A DNA stretch of 64,000 bases from Flavobacterium gilvum (GTDB lineage Bacteria; Bacteroidota; Bacteroidia; Flavobacteriales; Flavobacteriaceae): NCBI RefSeq assembly GCF_001761465.1, contig NZ_CP017479.1, positions 4,092,001-4,156,000 of the forward strand, read 5' to 3'. The position numbers and the translations under genes were made by a program. Positions 44,148 through 53,550 of this stretch are shown one piece after another (the stretch's first letter is position 1; each line of letters begins with the position of its first letter). A model generated the notes under the pieces. That model did not search any database. It was not told where the DNA came from and saw only the letters and a program-made list of their open reading frames with translations.

Positions 44148-45548
44148 ATGAAAGCTATTACTCACAGATACGTCCTTAAATCCAAAACAAAAATCTTGGA
44201 AAACCGCACCAAACCTGAGCTGGTGATGGCTGAAGTGAGTGGTGCATTCAAAAGTAAAAAGGACGGAAAATTGAGTTATAAGAAGTTTCAATTCTCTTTG
44301 GAAGTGTCCGTTTTGCCCCAACATTTTGGAATTATTCGAGAAAAAAGAGGTAAAATGGGGTATATTTATGATCCAAATACCATCAAAAAATCGGAACGAT
44401 ATAATAAATTACTACGTAATAAAATAGCAGATTTTGAATTTGATATCGAAGCAGTTGCTTCTCATTTCAGAAATCAGGATCCTACTGCAGAGGAGGTTAA
44501 AAACTATCTTTTTTTCATTACAGGAAGAGACAAAAGAAAGCCCGAAGAAAGCTTTGAAATACTCTCTTTTTTAAATAGCCATATCAAGCATTTGGAGAAT
44601 CTTGTTGGAAGTGGCCGAAAAGATGAAGTAAAAGAAAACACCATAAATTCATTTAGAAACCTTGTTCCAATTGTAAAAAGATATCAAGAGGCGAAAAGTA
44701 AATTAATATTTGAAAATCTAAATGAAGAACTCTATCGTGATTTTTGGGATGTAACCAACAAACTTAAAACAGGCGAGATAAAAATAGACAGCTACACTCC
44801 AAAATCTTATGGGAAATTTGCCTCAAATACCATTAAAGCATACCAAAATTATTTTATACTACTCTGCAAAGTCGCTAGAAAACAGCTTATAAATATTCCG
44901 TTGGATTTAAGCGATACTAACCTAATCAATACTGTAGAAAAAAACAATTCGCCCAAAACCGAAGCTTTTTTAAAGGAAGAGGACATCCTAAAAGTAATGA
45001 AATACAAACCAGTTTCAAAAAATACGACAATGGCAAAAGACTATATTATTATCGCAAGCCTTACCGGAATGAGGCTTCAATCAATGCAAGAAGCAAAAGG
45101 CAGAAGTATTGAACTTTGTACCAATAACAAAAATGTATTTTATTACCTCCATACTATTCAGGGGAAAACCTCAACTGAATGTTATACTCCCCTATTTTCA
45201 ACAGCCTTGGAAATGATCAAAAAGAACAATTATCAATTTCCTGATTTCACAAAAATTACATTAGCCAATCTTAATATCAACATTAGAAGCGTACTTAGTT
45301 CGGTAGGAATAGAAAACAACAGCTTGTTCAGCACCCATAATTTAAGAAGTACTTTTGTGAGCAATCTTTCTCTGCTTGGAGTCCCAGAAATAATAATAAG
45401 CAGTGTTACACATCCATCAAAGAAAAGCAATATCAGCAGTGTACATATTTACGACAGAAGAGATATGCTGGATAAGGCTATAATGTTTACGCAGGAAATT
45501 ATTAAGATAAACAAGATTAAATCTTCAAAACTTTATAAATTCTCTTAA
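44148..45548 (+). CDS. Tyrosine recombinase (integrase)
   Basis: 466 residues from ATG 44148, chosen over TTG 44145. It has an N-terminal SAM-like arm-binding region and a core with catalytic residues: R in LTGMRLQSMQ (about 305), H-x-L-R in HNLRSTFVS (about 407), and Y in VHIYDRR (about 442). The K region is TIQGKTS. It matches the Bacteroidetes integrase family used by mobile islands. It lies at the boundary between core genes and the accessory block 45.7-57.1 kb, so it probably moved that island or part of it. Confidence 0.9.
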   Translation: MKAITHRYVLKSKTKILENRTKPELVMAEVSGAFKSKKDGKLSYKKFQFSLEVSVLPQHFGIIREKRGKMGYIYDPNTIKKSERYNKLLRNKIADFEFDIEAVASHFRNQDPTAEEVKNYLFFITGRDKRKPEESFEILSFLNSHIKHLENLVGSGRKDEVKENTINSFRNLVPIVKRYQEAKSKLIFENLNEELYRDFWDVTNKLKTGEIKIDSYTPKSYGKFASNTIKAYQNYFILLCKVARKQLINIPLDLSDTNLINTVEKNNSPKTEAFLKEEDILKVMKYKPVSKNTTMAKDYIIIASLTGMRLQSMQEAKGRSIELCTNNKNVFYYLHTIQGKTSTECYTPLFSTALEMIKKNNYQFPDFTKITLANLNINIRSVLSSVGIENNSLFSTHNLRSTFVSNLSLLGVPEIIISSVTHPSKKSNISSVHIYDRRDMLDKAIMFTQEIIKINKIKSSKLYKFS

Positions 45549-45719
45549 TTCGATAAGTCGTATTTTTCTATTTACTCCTTTTGATAGGAAAGAAGAAGAT
45601 ACTGCTAAAATAGGAAAGTTATACAACTCATTACAATAAACATTGCAAGGTTGCAAAGAATTCCTTCTCCTGAATCAACACTCTACATTTGTTTCATAAA
45701 TATTTAAAAATTAAAGATT

Positions 45720-46376
45720 ATGAAAAACAAAAAAACGCTTTACCATTTTGTATTAGACAAAAGCGGCTCAATGAACAATTGCAGAGAAACGACTATAGAT
45801 GGTTTCAATAAACAATTAGAAACAATCAAACAATTGCAAAGGGAATTTCCGGAGCAAAAATTTGAAATCTCACTAACTATTTTTGATAATGATGTGGACC
45901 ACATTTTTTCACATTCCAATGTAAATGGTTTTGAAAACTTAACCCCAGCAATGTATGTCCCTGATGGAAGTACTGCACTCCTCGATGCCATCGGTGAGTC
46001 AATTAACAAGATTAGAATAGCTCATGAATCTCAAATTCTAAATAATGAAATGAGTGTAATAATGGTTATTCTAACTGACGGTATGGAAAATGCAAGCAGG
46101 GAATTTACATATCACAACATTGCAAACACGATTAAAACCTTAGAACAAACGGAAAAATGGACGTTTACATTCCTGGGAGCAGATATTGATGCAATTCATA
46201 CCTCAAAAATGCTGAATATACGTGAAGAAAATGTAGTATCGTTTAACAAAGGGGATATGTATGAAATGATGGATGAAATAAGTAATGGTATGCGTCATTA
46301 TTCACAGAGCAAATCAGCCGGTATAACAAAAAAAGATTTTTTAGATTTTATTGTGAAAAAGGATCGTAGGAAATAA
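45720..46376 (+). CDS. Cytoplasmic VWA-domain protein
   Basis: 218 residues, no signal peptide. The MIDAS metal site is complete: DKSGSM (D13, S15, S17), T in DGSTALLDAIG, and D in LTDGMENAS. VWA domains bind a protein partner through a metal. In conflict systems they often pair with AAA+ ATPases or kinases, neither of which is here. It is followed 24 bp later by the Cys4 protein, so these two probably form a unit. Confidence 0.85.
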   Translation: MKNKKTLYHFVLDKSGSMNNCRETTIDGFNKQLETIKQLQREFPEQKFEISLTIFDNDVDHIFSHSNVNGFENLTPAMYVPDGSTALLDAIGESINKIRIAHESQILNNEMSVIMVILTDGMENASREFTYHNIANTIKTLEQTEKWTFTFLGADIDAIHTSKMLNIREENVVSFNKGDMYEMMDEISNGMRHYSQSKSAGITKKDFLDFIVKKDRRK

Positions 46377-46399
46377 TTATTATTTGATAATTTTAGAAC

Positions 46400-47560
46400 A
46401 TGAACATACATTTATTACGATCACCTGAACTAAAAGTAGAAACCTATCGGAATGTGCTGCATTTATTGCAGCAATTCCGTGGGCCACTTAATTTTATTGA
46501 ATGTGAAGAGGAAATTCTGCAAAACGGTCCAAATGGTGAGGAAATTGAATGGGAATCCAAAGAAGATTTTGAAAAATTAAAAAAAGTTCGGTTTTTTTCA
46601 GAACCTCAGTTATGTTCGATCGACGATGAAAGACTAGTCAATCGAATTGTTTTTCCACATAAAGAAGTTCTTAAAACTTGGGAACAATTATTTGCAGAAT
46701 GTGATAAGTACAGAAATCAAAAAAGAATATCTGAAAATGATATTGTTGTATTACTTACAGATATTGGCAATAAACCAAATTGGTTCGGAGGTATTTCTCC
46801 ATCAATGAAAAATTATTTTGTACAAACATCAAATTGGCAACATTATTTTGGTTCTTCCATTGACATTCGTTTTCCAATTGCCTATGAAGTGATAGTTTGG
46901 AGTATGCGATATTTTATGTTTTCTACTAACGAAGCCATAATGAATAACATTCACAAAACTCCAAAAGGGTGTGTAATGGATTTCTGCCAGGACAAGTCCC
47001 AAATTATTTTAAAAATGAGAACTGCAGACGTATGCGATAGCTGCATGAATCACTTTATCGAAAGAGACGTACCTAAATTATACAGCCGACAGTTTTTTGA
47101 AATTTTGGAAGGAATCCGTGGAGCTATGACTTTTAGAGGAAGATCCAAACTATTCCATCAACCAAGTAGATTAGAAATAAAAGGATATACCAAAAAGATT
47201 TTCTTTACTGATTTAGGAGGGCTTGAGCTGAGATTGAATCCCAAAGAAAAGGCACTTTTTCTATTGTTTTTAAAATATAATGACGGGATTAGTTTAAATG
47301 AATTACAAGATTATAAAGAAGAATTAAAACAACTGTATGCAAATTTTTGCAATCAGTCAAATCCCGCAACACTTCAAAAAGCTATTGACCTACTTGTTAA
47401 TCCTCTAGAAAACGATGCGAATATTGTATTATCAAGAATCAATAAAAAAATTAAAGAAGCTGTCGGTGAAACATTACTTGATTTTTATTGTATTAATGGT
47501 GAAAGAGGCGAAAAAAAACTAATAAAATTAGAACGTGAATTAGTGAATCACAAAAGTTAA
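46400..47560 (+). CDS. Unrecognised protein with Cys4 site and winged-helix-like C-terminus
   Basis: 386 residues, cytoplasmic. I know no family name. The middle has C191-X4-C196-X15-C212-X2-C215 (GCVMDFC ... DVCDSC), a likely zinc site. It recalls the Cys4 site of archaemetzincin-type peptidases, but the HExxH helix is absent: at the matching place stands YEVIVWSMRYF (162-172). The C-terminal 120 residues (LRLNPKEKALFLLFLKYNDGI, LNELQDYKEELKQLY, LVNPLENDANIVLSRINKKIKEAVG, DFYCINGERGEKKLIKLER) look like a winged-helix module common in uncharacterised Bacteroidetes proteins. Inferred: a DNA- or protein-binding partner of the VWA protein. Confidence 0.6.
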   Translation: MNIHLLRSPELKVETYRNVLHLLQQFRGPLNFIECEEEILQNGPNGEEIEWESKEDFEKLKKVRFFSEPQLCSIDDERLVNRIVFPHKEVLKTWEQLFAECDKYRNQKRISENDIVVLLTDIGNKPNWFGGISPSMKNYFVQTSNWQHYFGSSIDIRFPIAYEVIVWSMRYFMFSTNEAIMNNIHKTPKGCVMDFCQDKSQIILKMRTADVCDSCMNHFIERDVPKLYSRQFFEILEGIRGAMTFRGRSKLFHQPSRLEIKGYTKKIFFTDLGGLELRLNPKEKALFLLFLKYNDGISLNELQDYKEELKQLYANFCNQSNPATLQKAIDLLVNPLENDANIVLSRINKKIKEAVGETLLDFYCINGERGEKKLIKLERELVNHKS

Positions 47561-47585
47561 ATTTCATAAAGATCGGTAATTTAAG

Positions 47586-49193
47586 CTATTCATCAAAAGT
47601 ATTCTTCCATTCTGCAATCAGATTTTTAAATTCTGGAAGATTTCGAATATTCTCAACATAATCATCAGTGGCTAGACCATTAAAGTTTCTATATCCATTT
47701 TTTAGTGTAAGCTTCAGCATTTCTAATGCATCTTTTGGCTTATTCATTAAAGAATACAAACATGTTGCATCATAATAATTTCCGGCTGTAGGATATTTTT
47801 CTAATATCTTATTCATCAAAGCGATTGCTTCTTTATTGCGCCCCAAATGAAAAAGAGCATATTGACTACAATTATTACCTTGGTCATCAAAATTGGTTTC
47901 AATTGTAAAAATGTGATTAAAATCCTCTTTGGCTTTTATGGGATTGTTTAGTTTGGATCCATATAAACGACCTCTCATTAAATATGCGTAAGTAAATCCA
48001 TTATTTATTGAAATTGCATCTGTATAATCATTCAAGCCCGCTTCATAGTCTTTTAAAAACGCTTCTTCTATCCAACCTCTTTGATAATAAAACCATGCTT
48101 CGTTGGGCAGAATTTTTATTGCTTTTGTAAAATCTTCTTTTGCACCACTAAAATCCCCCATTAAACGTTTAACATCACCCCTTAAACTAAAATTAAAAGC
48201 ATCGGTAGAGTCTATTGAGATAGCTTGGGAGTAATCCTTTATTGATTGCTCATACATTCCAGCACTTGAATAGCAACTTGCTCTATCTTCTAATATTTCT
48301 GCTTTTAAAGCAATATTATTGTCATAAAGTTTTATTAACTTGGAATAATCATTAATAGCTTCCTTAAAATTATTTTTGTTTTCCAATAATTGTGCTCTTG
48401 TATAATACCATTTGGCATTTTCAGGTTGACTATTGATTTGGGCATTAACTATTGAAAGAGATAGTGCATAGTTTTTCGCAGAGTACTCGACAAACAAATC
48501 ACTATATAGTCTACCCTCTTCACCCAATAAAACGGCTTTAAATATTTCTTCGATTGCTTTACCATATTTATTTTGCTCATAATATGCTAATGCTTTAAAA
48601 TAATAACCTTCAGAGTATTCAGGGTTAAGTTTAATGCATGTGCTTAACACTTTTTCCGCTTCAGTATAATTTTTTTGATATATATAATTTCTCCCCAATC
48701 CAGCATACGCTTTTACAAGAGATTCATCTATTTTGAGTGCTTGCTTATAGTCAGCTTCCGCTTTTGAATATTGTTCCAATTCAAAATATATTTTAGCACG
48801 GGAAATGTAAATATCTGGGTCATTTGGAGATATTCCTACTGCACTTGAATAATCTTCAAAAGTTTTATCATAATTCTCAAAATCTTTATAGATACGGCCC
48901 CTAAACATATATGCTCCAGCTAGCCTCTCTTTTTCTTTTGGAGATATATTTATAATTGCGTTATTTATATCCTTTAATGCATAGAATTTTTTGTCCTGAA
49001 AATAATATATTGTTGCTCTATAGAACAAAGCTATGCCGTTTTTAGGATTATCATTAATTTCAAGGCCAAAATAGGTAAGTGATTTTTCATAATCTTTTTC
49101 ATTAAACGCTTTTAGACCTTGCTCAAAATTATTGGTCTGAGCATTACAAAATATTGCTATGAGTAATGCTATTAGAAAAAAAAATCTTTTCAT
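47586..49193 (-). CDS. Exported TPR-repeat protein
   Basis: 535 residues. Signal peptide KRFFFLIALLIAIFCNA, then Q. The rest is at least ten tetratricopeptide repeats (for example AYYEQNKYGKAIEEIFKAVLL, YSSAGMYEQSIKDYSQAISI), so it is a periplasmic scaffold. Partner unknown. It converges on the Cys4 gene (end 47560) with only 25 bp between stops, and is 76 bp from Fic on the same strand. Confidence 0.85.
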   Translation of the reverse strand: MKRFFFLIALLIAIFCNAQTNNFEQGLKAFNEKDYEKSLTYFGLEINDNPKNGIALFYRATIYYFQDKKFYALKDINNAIINISPKEKERLAGAYMFRGRIYKDFENYDKTFEDYSSAVGISPNDPDIYISRAKIYFELEQYSKAEADYKQALKIDESLVKAYAGLGRNYIYQKNYTEAEKVLSTCIKLNPEYSEGYYFKALAYYEQNKYGKAIEEIFKAVLLGEEGRLYSDLFVEYSAKNYALSLSIVNAQINSQPENAKWYYTRAQLLENKNNFKEAINDYSKLIKLYDNNIALKAEILEDRASCYSSAGMYEQSIKDYSQAISIDSTDAFNFSLRGDVKRLMGDFSGAKEDFTKAIKILPNEAWFYYQRGWIEEAFLKDYEAGLNDYTDAISINNGFTYAYLMRGRLYGSKLNNPIKAKEDFNHIFTIETNFDDQGNNCSQYALFHLGRNKEAIALMNKILEKYPTAGNYYDATCLYSLMNKPKDALEMLKLTLKNGYRNFNGLATDDYVENIRNLPEFKNLIAEWKNTFDE

Positions 49194-49269
49194 ACTTATT
49201 TAAAATTTAAGGATTTTGAAAACACTCTCTTATTTTTTTGTTTAAATCAGTCCACTTTTTGCTGACGAT

Positions 49270-50757
49270 TTACAATATATTGGTTATTATTTTCAGTTTA
49301 GCTTCATCATGTTCCTTAAATGCATTACATAGTTTCAAATGATTTTCTAATGCATTCATATTATTTGCTGTTAATGTTGCACTGAATTCTTGCGCTCTTT
49401 GTAACATTCTTATATAGACCGCCGGATCATCATTTCGTGTTAGCCTCCTTAAAGCTCCCAAATAGTCATCGCGGTAAACTGTTGGAATTATGATACGTGT
49501 TTGATTTGCTTTTACCAATTCTGCATTCATCATTACTCTTGCAATTCTTCCGTTACCATCTAAGAAAGGATGTATTTCACTAATCATAAACATGATATAA
49601 GCCGATTTTGCAAAGGGCTCTTTTAAGGCTTGATAATAATCAAATCCTTTTATTAAAGTCCCTCTAACCAAATTATGGTCAACAAAATGAGTTTCACCTG
49701 CACGATTATTTTTGTCTTTAAATTGTCCAGGTTTTTTGGAGGCTCTAGCTCCTAAAAGTATTTGATGCCTATATTGCAATATGTCCAGCAATTCATCCGG
49801 ATTTGATGGCGTTGTACTCATTTCCTTTTGATTACTCACTAATCTATACGTTCCTAATATGTCGTGCGAATCCTCATCACGGTTCGGTATTGGAGTTTCA
49901 GTTTGAATGATACTTTTAGCTTCTTCAATTTCGAAAATCGTTCCTTCAATGTAGTTTGAAAAATAAGCTTCAAAGAATGCAAAATTTCTAAAAGAACTGA
50001 TTTCTCTATTTATATCCCGACTATCTTTATAGGGGTTCTGTTGGAGTTCTATAAAAAGTTTTTCGAATAATTCTAAGCGGTGTTTGTCATAAGGATTACC
50101 TAAAGCTCTGGCAACTGCCAATGGGGATTTTAGAATTTTTGAAGGTTTTGTTGTTAGCAAAGCACCAATTAATTTATTGAGCTTTTCAAACTCCGATTGC
50201 ATTCCTAATTTTTCGGCAATTTCTCTAGCTTTGTCTCTGAATTGATTTAGACCTCCTTCTCCTTTTACTTGCACTATTTGTTCTAACTTGCTTTCTATTT
50301 CGGGTAACGTAATGGTTTTTGAAGTTGGTCCTACTTGACGTGAAGATTGTAGATTTTCTAAAAAGGCTCTTTCTTGTTGCGAAACAAATAATTCGCCCGA
50401 AAATGGATTATCTCCCTCTATTGCAGGTAGTCCTTCCAGAAAGCGGATGGTTATTCCTGGAAGTTCAATTTTTTTTGTATAGGTATAGGTTACAAATATT
50501 TGATTTGCAGATGTTGGTTTGAATTCCAATGCAGAGCGATGGCTTAATACTGAGCCTGGATAGAGTTTTCCTAAAATGGCAAAAATATTTCTTCTGATAA
50601 TTACATCCGCTGACTCATTGAAGTTGGAAGTATATATACGAGGAGCAATTTTTTTTATTTCCCCCTTTTTTTCCAGTTTCCCTAATTGTTTGCTTATTGC
50701 TATATCACTAGATGCGAATATTACTTCCTGAAGATGAATTGGGATATTATTTTCCAT
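49270..50757 (-). CDS. Fic-family AMP-transferase with N-terminal winged-helix and inhibitory helix
   Basis: 495 residues. The N-terminal 100 residues (FASSDIAISKQLGKLEKKGEIKKIAPRIYTS) look like the winged-helix/AbiEi-antitoxin type, so the protein may bind DNA. The Fic core has the catalytic EIHPFLDGNGRIAR near residue 396. The SNYIEG motif near residue 267 is the self-inhibitory (S/T)xxxE(G/N) motif of class II Fic enzymes, in which the Glu blocks ATP. It would AMPylate a target protein when inhibition is relieved. Upstream are TTTTCCA-type palindromes that may be its own operators. Same strand as the hsd genes beyond the IS. Confidence 0.85.
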   Translation of the reverse strand: MENNIPIHLQEVIFASSDIAISKQLGKLEKKGEIKKIAPRIYTSNFNESADVIIRRNIFAILGKLYPGSVLSHRSALEFKPTSANQIFVTYTYTKKIELPGITIRFLEGLPAIEGDNPFSGELFVSQQERAFLENLQSSRQVGPTSKTITLPEIESKLEQIVQVKGEGGLNQFRDKAREIAEKLGMQSEFEKLNKLIGALLTTKPSKILKSPLAVARALGNPYDKHRLELFEKLFIELQQNPYKDSRDINREISSFRNFAFFEAYFSNYIEGTIFEIEEAKSIIQTETPIPNRDEDSHDILGTYRLVSNQKEMSTTPSNPDELLDILQYRHQILLGARASKKPGQFKDKNNRAGETHFVDHNLVRGTLIKGFDYYQALKEPFAKSAYIMFMISEIHPFLDGNGRIARVMMNAELVKANQTRIIIPTVYRDDYLGALRRLTRNDDPAVYIRMLQRAQEFSATLTANNMNALENHLKLCNAFKEHDEAKLKIITNIL

Positions 50758-50790
50758 TATAATAGCTGTTACATTTCAAAAATAACTATT

Positions 50791-50921
50791 TTTTTCCAGT
50801 AAAATTAAATTTTTGGAAAAAATTTTCCATTATATCTGATTTGAAAATAATTTTATATTTCCACTAAATGCATCAATTCAATTACTTTTAGATAAATTTT
50901 TCCAGTAATACACTGGAAAAA
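50791..50921. promoter_or_regulatory. Candidate operators upstream of Fic
   Basis: Repeated TTTTCCA/TGGAAAA words: 50791-50800 (TTTTTCCAGT), a near palindrome at 50814-50829 (TGGAAAA-TTTTCCA) and a perfect 10-base inverted repeat at 50897-50921 (TTTTTCCAGT and ACTGGAAAAA, spacer AATAC). The ATG itself begins ATGGAAAA. They fit autoregulation by the winged-helix half of Fic. The last palindrome overlaps the left IS end. Confidence 0.45.
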
Positions 50922-51093
50922 ACGGTCAAATTGACCACCTCTTTCCAGTATAAATTGACCACCAGTTCCAGAGCAAACTGACCACCCCATTCCAGTTCAA
51001 ATTGACCACCTAATTTTGGGGTAAATTAATTATTAAAAACTACAGACTTTTTCATGTCGTTAGAACCATACATTCGCAAAAAAAAAGCGGATT

Positions 51094-52641
51094 ATGGCAA
51101 ACAAAATAACAGACATGAGTAAAATTAGAAAAGTAATTAAATTCTATTGTGATGGAAAAAGTAAGTTATTTATAAGTAGCTACTTATCCCTTTCTAGGAA
51201 TACGGTAAAGAAGTATATTTCTTTATTTGAAGTTCTCGGATTAAACTTTGAATTTATTGATAAAAAAACAGATGCTGAACTAGAACTTTTGTTTTCACAG
51301 ACTACTGTGGAATCAATTAGTCCCAAATTACAAACACTCCATAATTATTTTCCTAAAATGGAGCGTGAGCTAAAAAAAGTTGGCGTTACCATACAACATA
51401 TGTGGGAACAATATGCTGCCATAAACCCTGATGGTTACAGGAGTTCTCAATTTGCTCATTATTACAAAGTATGGAGTAAACAAGTCAATCCAGTGATGCA
51501 TATGAATCATAAATCCGGTGATAAAATGTATGTTGATTATGCTGGAAAAACACTATCCATTATTGATAGCGACACTGGAGAAATCAAAGAAGTACAATTC
51601 TTTGTGGCTATATTAGGGGCTAGTCAATACACCTATGCTGAAGCTTCTATGAGCCAGCAAAAGGAAGATTTTGTTACTTCTGTAGAAAATGCCATGCGCT
51701 TTTTTGAAGGCACTCCTGCAGCAATTGTTCCAGATAATTTAAAATCTGCAGTAATAAAAAGCAGTCGTTTTGAGCCAACAATTAATGAAACTTTAGCCGA
51801 CTTAGCGGAACATTACGAAACTACAATCTTGCCAACTAGAGCTTATAAACCTAGAGATAAGTCATTAGTTGAAGGGGCTGTAAAGATATTATACAGAAGA
51901 ATTTATGTAACACTAAAAGAAACCAAATTCTTTTCTCTAGAAGAATTAAACCAACAGATATGGGATTTATTAGACATTCATAATAATCGAAAACTAACAG
52001 GTCGTCCTTACTCACGAAAAGAATTGTTTGTAGAAGATGAGAAACAAAAACTGCGTCCACTACCACAAGAACGCTTTGAAATCAAATATCAATCCTTTGC
52101 AACGGTAATGCAAAATGGTCATGTCCAATTAAGTCAAGACAAAAATTATTACAGCGTTCCGTATCAATATGTAAAGAAAAAAACGAAACTCTTGTACACA
52201 AGATCAACCGTAGAGATCTATTATAAATACAATCGAATAGCGGTTCATCAGCGAAATTACAAACCTTATGTCTATACCACAACTCCAGAACATTTAGCCA
52301 GTTCACATCAGTTTGTAGCTCAGTGGAGTGCTGCTCGATTCATTGATTGGGCAGGTAGTATTGATGAGTCAGTAGGAGAATATATTATGCAGATAATCGA
52401 AAGCAGAAACCATCCTGAACAGGCTTATAAAAGTTGTTTAGGAATACTAAACTTTGAAAAAAAGGTTGGTAAGCAGCGATTAATAAATGCCTGTAAACGA
52501 GCGCTTGACTTTAGAATTTACAATTTTAAGACCATCCAAAATATTTTAGAAAACAACTTAGATCGTATTGATTTAGAACAGGAACCTGAGCATGAACTTC
52601 CGAACCACGGAAACATAAGAGGCAAACAGTATTATAATTAA
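51094..52641 (+). CDS. istA: IS21 transposase IstA
   Basis: 515 residues. An N-terminal helix-turn-helix region (YCDGKSKLFISSYLSLSRNTVKKYISLF) is followed by the DDE catalytic core: D in MYVDYAGKTL, D in VPDNLKSAV and E in LVEGAVKIL. The beta-barrel RPYSRKELF follows. The frame is intact, so the element may still be active. Confidence 0.95.
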   Translation: MANKITDMSKIRKVIKFYCDGKSKLFISSYLSLSRNTVKKYISLFEVLGLNFEFIDKKTDAELELLFSQTTVESISPKLQTLHNYFPKMERELKKVGVTIQHMWEQYAAINPDGYRSSQFAHYYKVWSKQVNPVMHMNHKSGDKMYVDYAGKTLSIIDSDTGEIKEVQFFVAILGASQYTYAEASMSQQKEDFVTSVENAMRFFEGTPAAIVPDNLKSAVIKSSRFEPTINETLADLAEHYETTILPTRAYKPRDKSLVEGAVKILYRRIYVTLKETKFFSLEELNQQIWDLLDIHNNRKLTGRPYSRKELFVEDEKQKLRPLPQERFEIKYQSFATVMQNGHVQLSQDKNYYSVPYQYVKKKTKLLYTRSTVEIYYKYNRIAVHQRNYKPYVYTTTPEHLASSHQFVAQWSAARFIDWAGSIDESVGEYIMQIIESRNHPEQAYKSCLGILNFEKKVGKQRLINACKRALDFRIYNFKTIQNILENNLDRIDLEQEPEHELPNHGNIRGKQYYN

Positions 52642-52657
52642 ATTAAATCTTAAAAAC

Positions 52658-53395
52658 ATGAATGAATCCACAGTAACAAAAATGAGACAAATGAAACTTT
52701 ACGGAATGTTTAATGCTTTTAAAACAGCGATTGAAAGCGGAAGAACAGACCACTACACACTCGATCAATTTGTATCGATGATTATTGATGCTGAATGGGA
52801 CGAAAGGCACAATCGTCGTATAGAACGCAGTATAAAGAATGCTAAATTCCATTACAAATCAAATATTGAAAATGTCAATTTTGATGTATCCCGCAATCTT
52901 GACCGGAATACAGTTCTTCGTCTGGCAGAATGCGAATTTGTTGAAAAAAATGAAAACATCTTAATCACAGGAAGTACAGGTGTAGGCAAAAGTTATTTAG
53001 GTACCGCATTGGGTTACCAAGCCTGTATTCATGGCTATAAAGTAAGCTATTTTAATACTTCGAAGCTGTTTGCTAAATTAAAAATGGCCAAAGCAGATGG
53101 TTCTTACCTAAGAGAACTTGCCAAAATTGAAAGGCAAGACGTTATCATACTTGACGATTTTGGACTCCAGGCATTAGATAGTCAAAACCGAATTACACTT
53201 TTGGAGATTATTGAAGACAGGCATAATAACGGTTCTATAATTGTTACATCGCAAATTCCTGTACAAGGTTGGTATGATATAATTGGCGAAAAAACTATAG
53301 CTGACGCAATTTTGGATAGACTTATACATCAAGCCCACAGACTCGAATTGCATGGGGAATCTATGAGAAAGAAAAGAGGAATAAACAAGGAATAA
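52658..53395 (+). CDS. istB: IS21 helper ATPase IstB
   Basis: 245 residues, AAA+ DnaC-like. Walker A GSTGVGKSYLG, Walker B VIILDDFG, sensor-like TSQIPVQGWYDIIGE, final LIHQAHRLELHGESMRKKR. It chooses the target and stimulates IstA. Starts 16 bp after istA. Confidence 0.95.
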   Translation: MNESTVTKMRQMKLYGMFNAFKTAIESGRTDHYTLDQFVSMIIDAEWDERHNRRIERSIKNAKFHYKSNIENVNFDVSRNLDRNTVLRLAECEFVEKNENILITGSTGVGKSYLGTALGYQACIHGYKVSYFNTSKLFAKLKMAKADGSYLRELAKIERQDVIILDDFGLQALDSQNRITLLEIIEDRHNNGSIIVTSQIPVQGWYDIIGEKTIADAILDRLIHQAHRLELHGESMRKKRGINKE

Positions 53396-53550
53396 TATTT
53401 TAAGTATATTTGAGTACTAATTAGCGCATGAAAAAAAGTAGTTTTTTATGAAAACGGGGTGGTCACTTTGCTCCGGAATTAGGTGGTCATTTTGAATTGG
53501 AATCAGGTGGTCACTTTAAATTGGAATTGGGTGGTCAATATCACTGGAAT

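Noticed and set aside
44000..44150. tRNA gene as the integration site
   Set aside because: No cloverleaf or tRNA 3' end could be seen beside the recombinase.
46400..47560. Active archaemetzincin-type peptidase
   Set aside because: The Cys4 spacing is similar (CX4C...CX2C) but HExxH is absent and the second spacing is 15, not the usual longer one.
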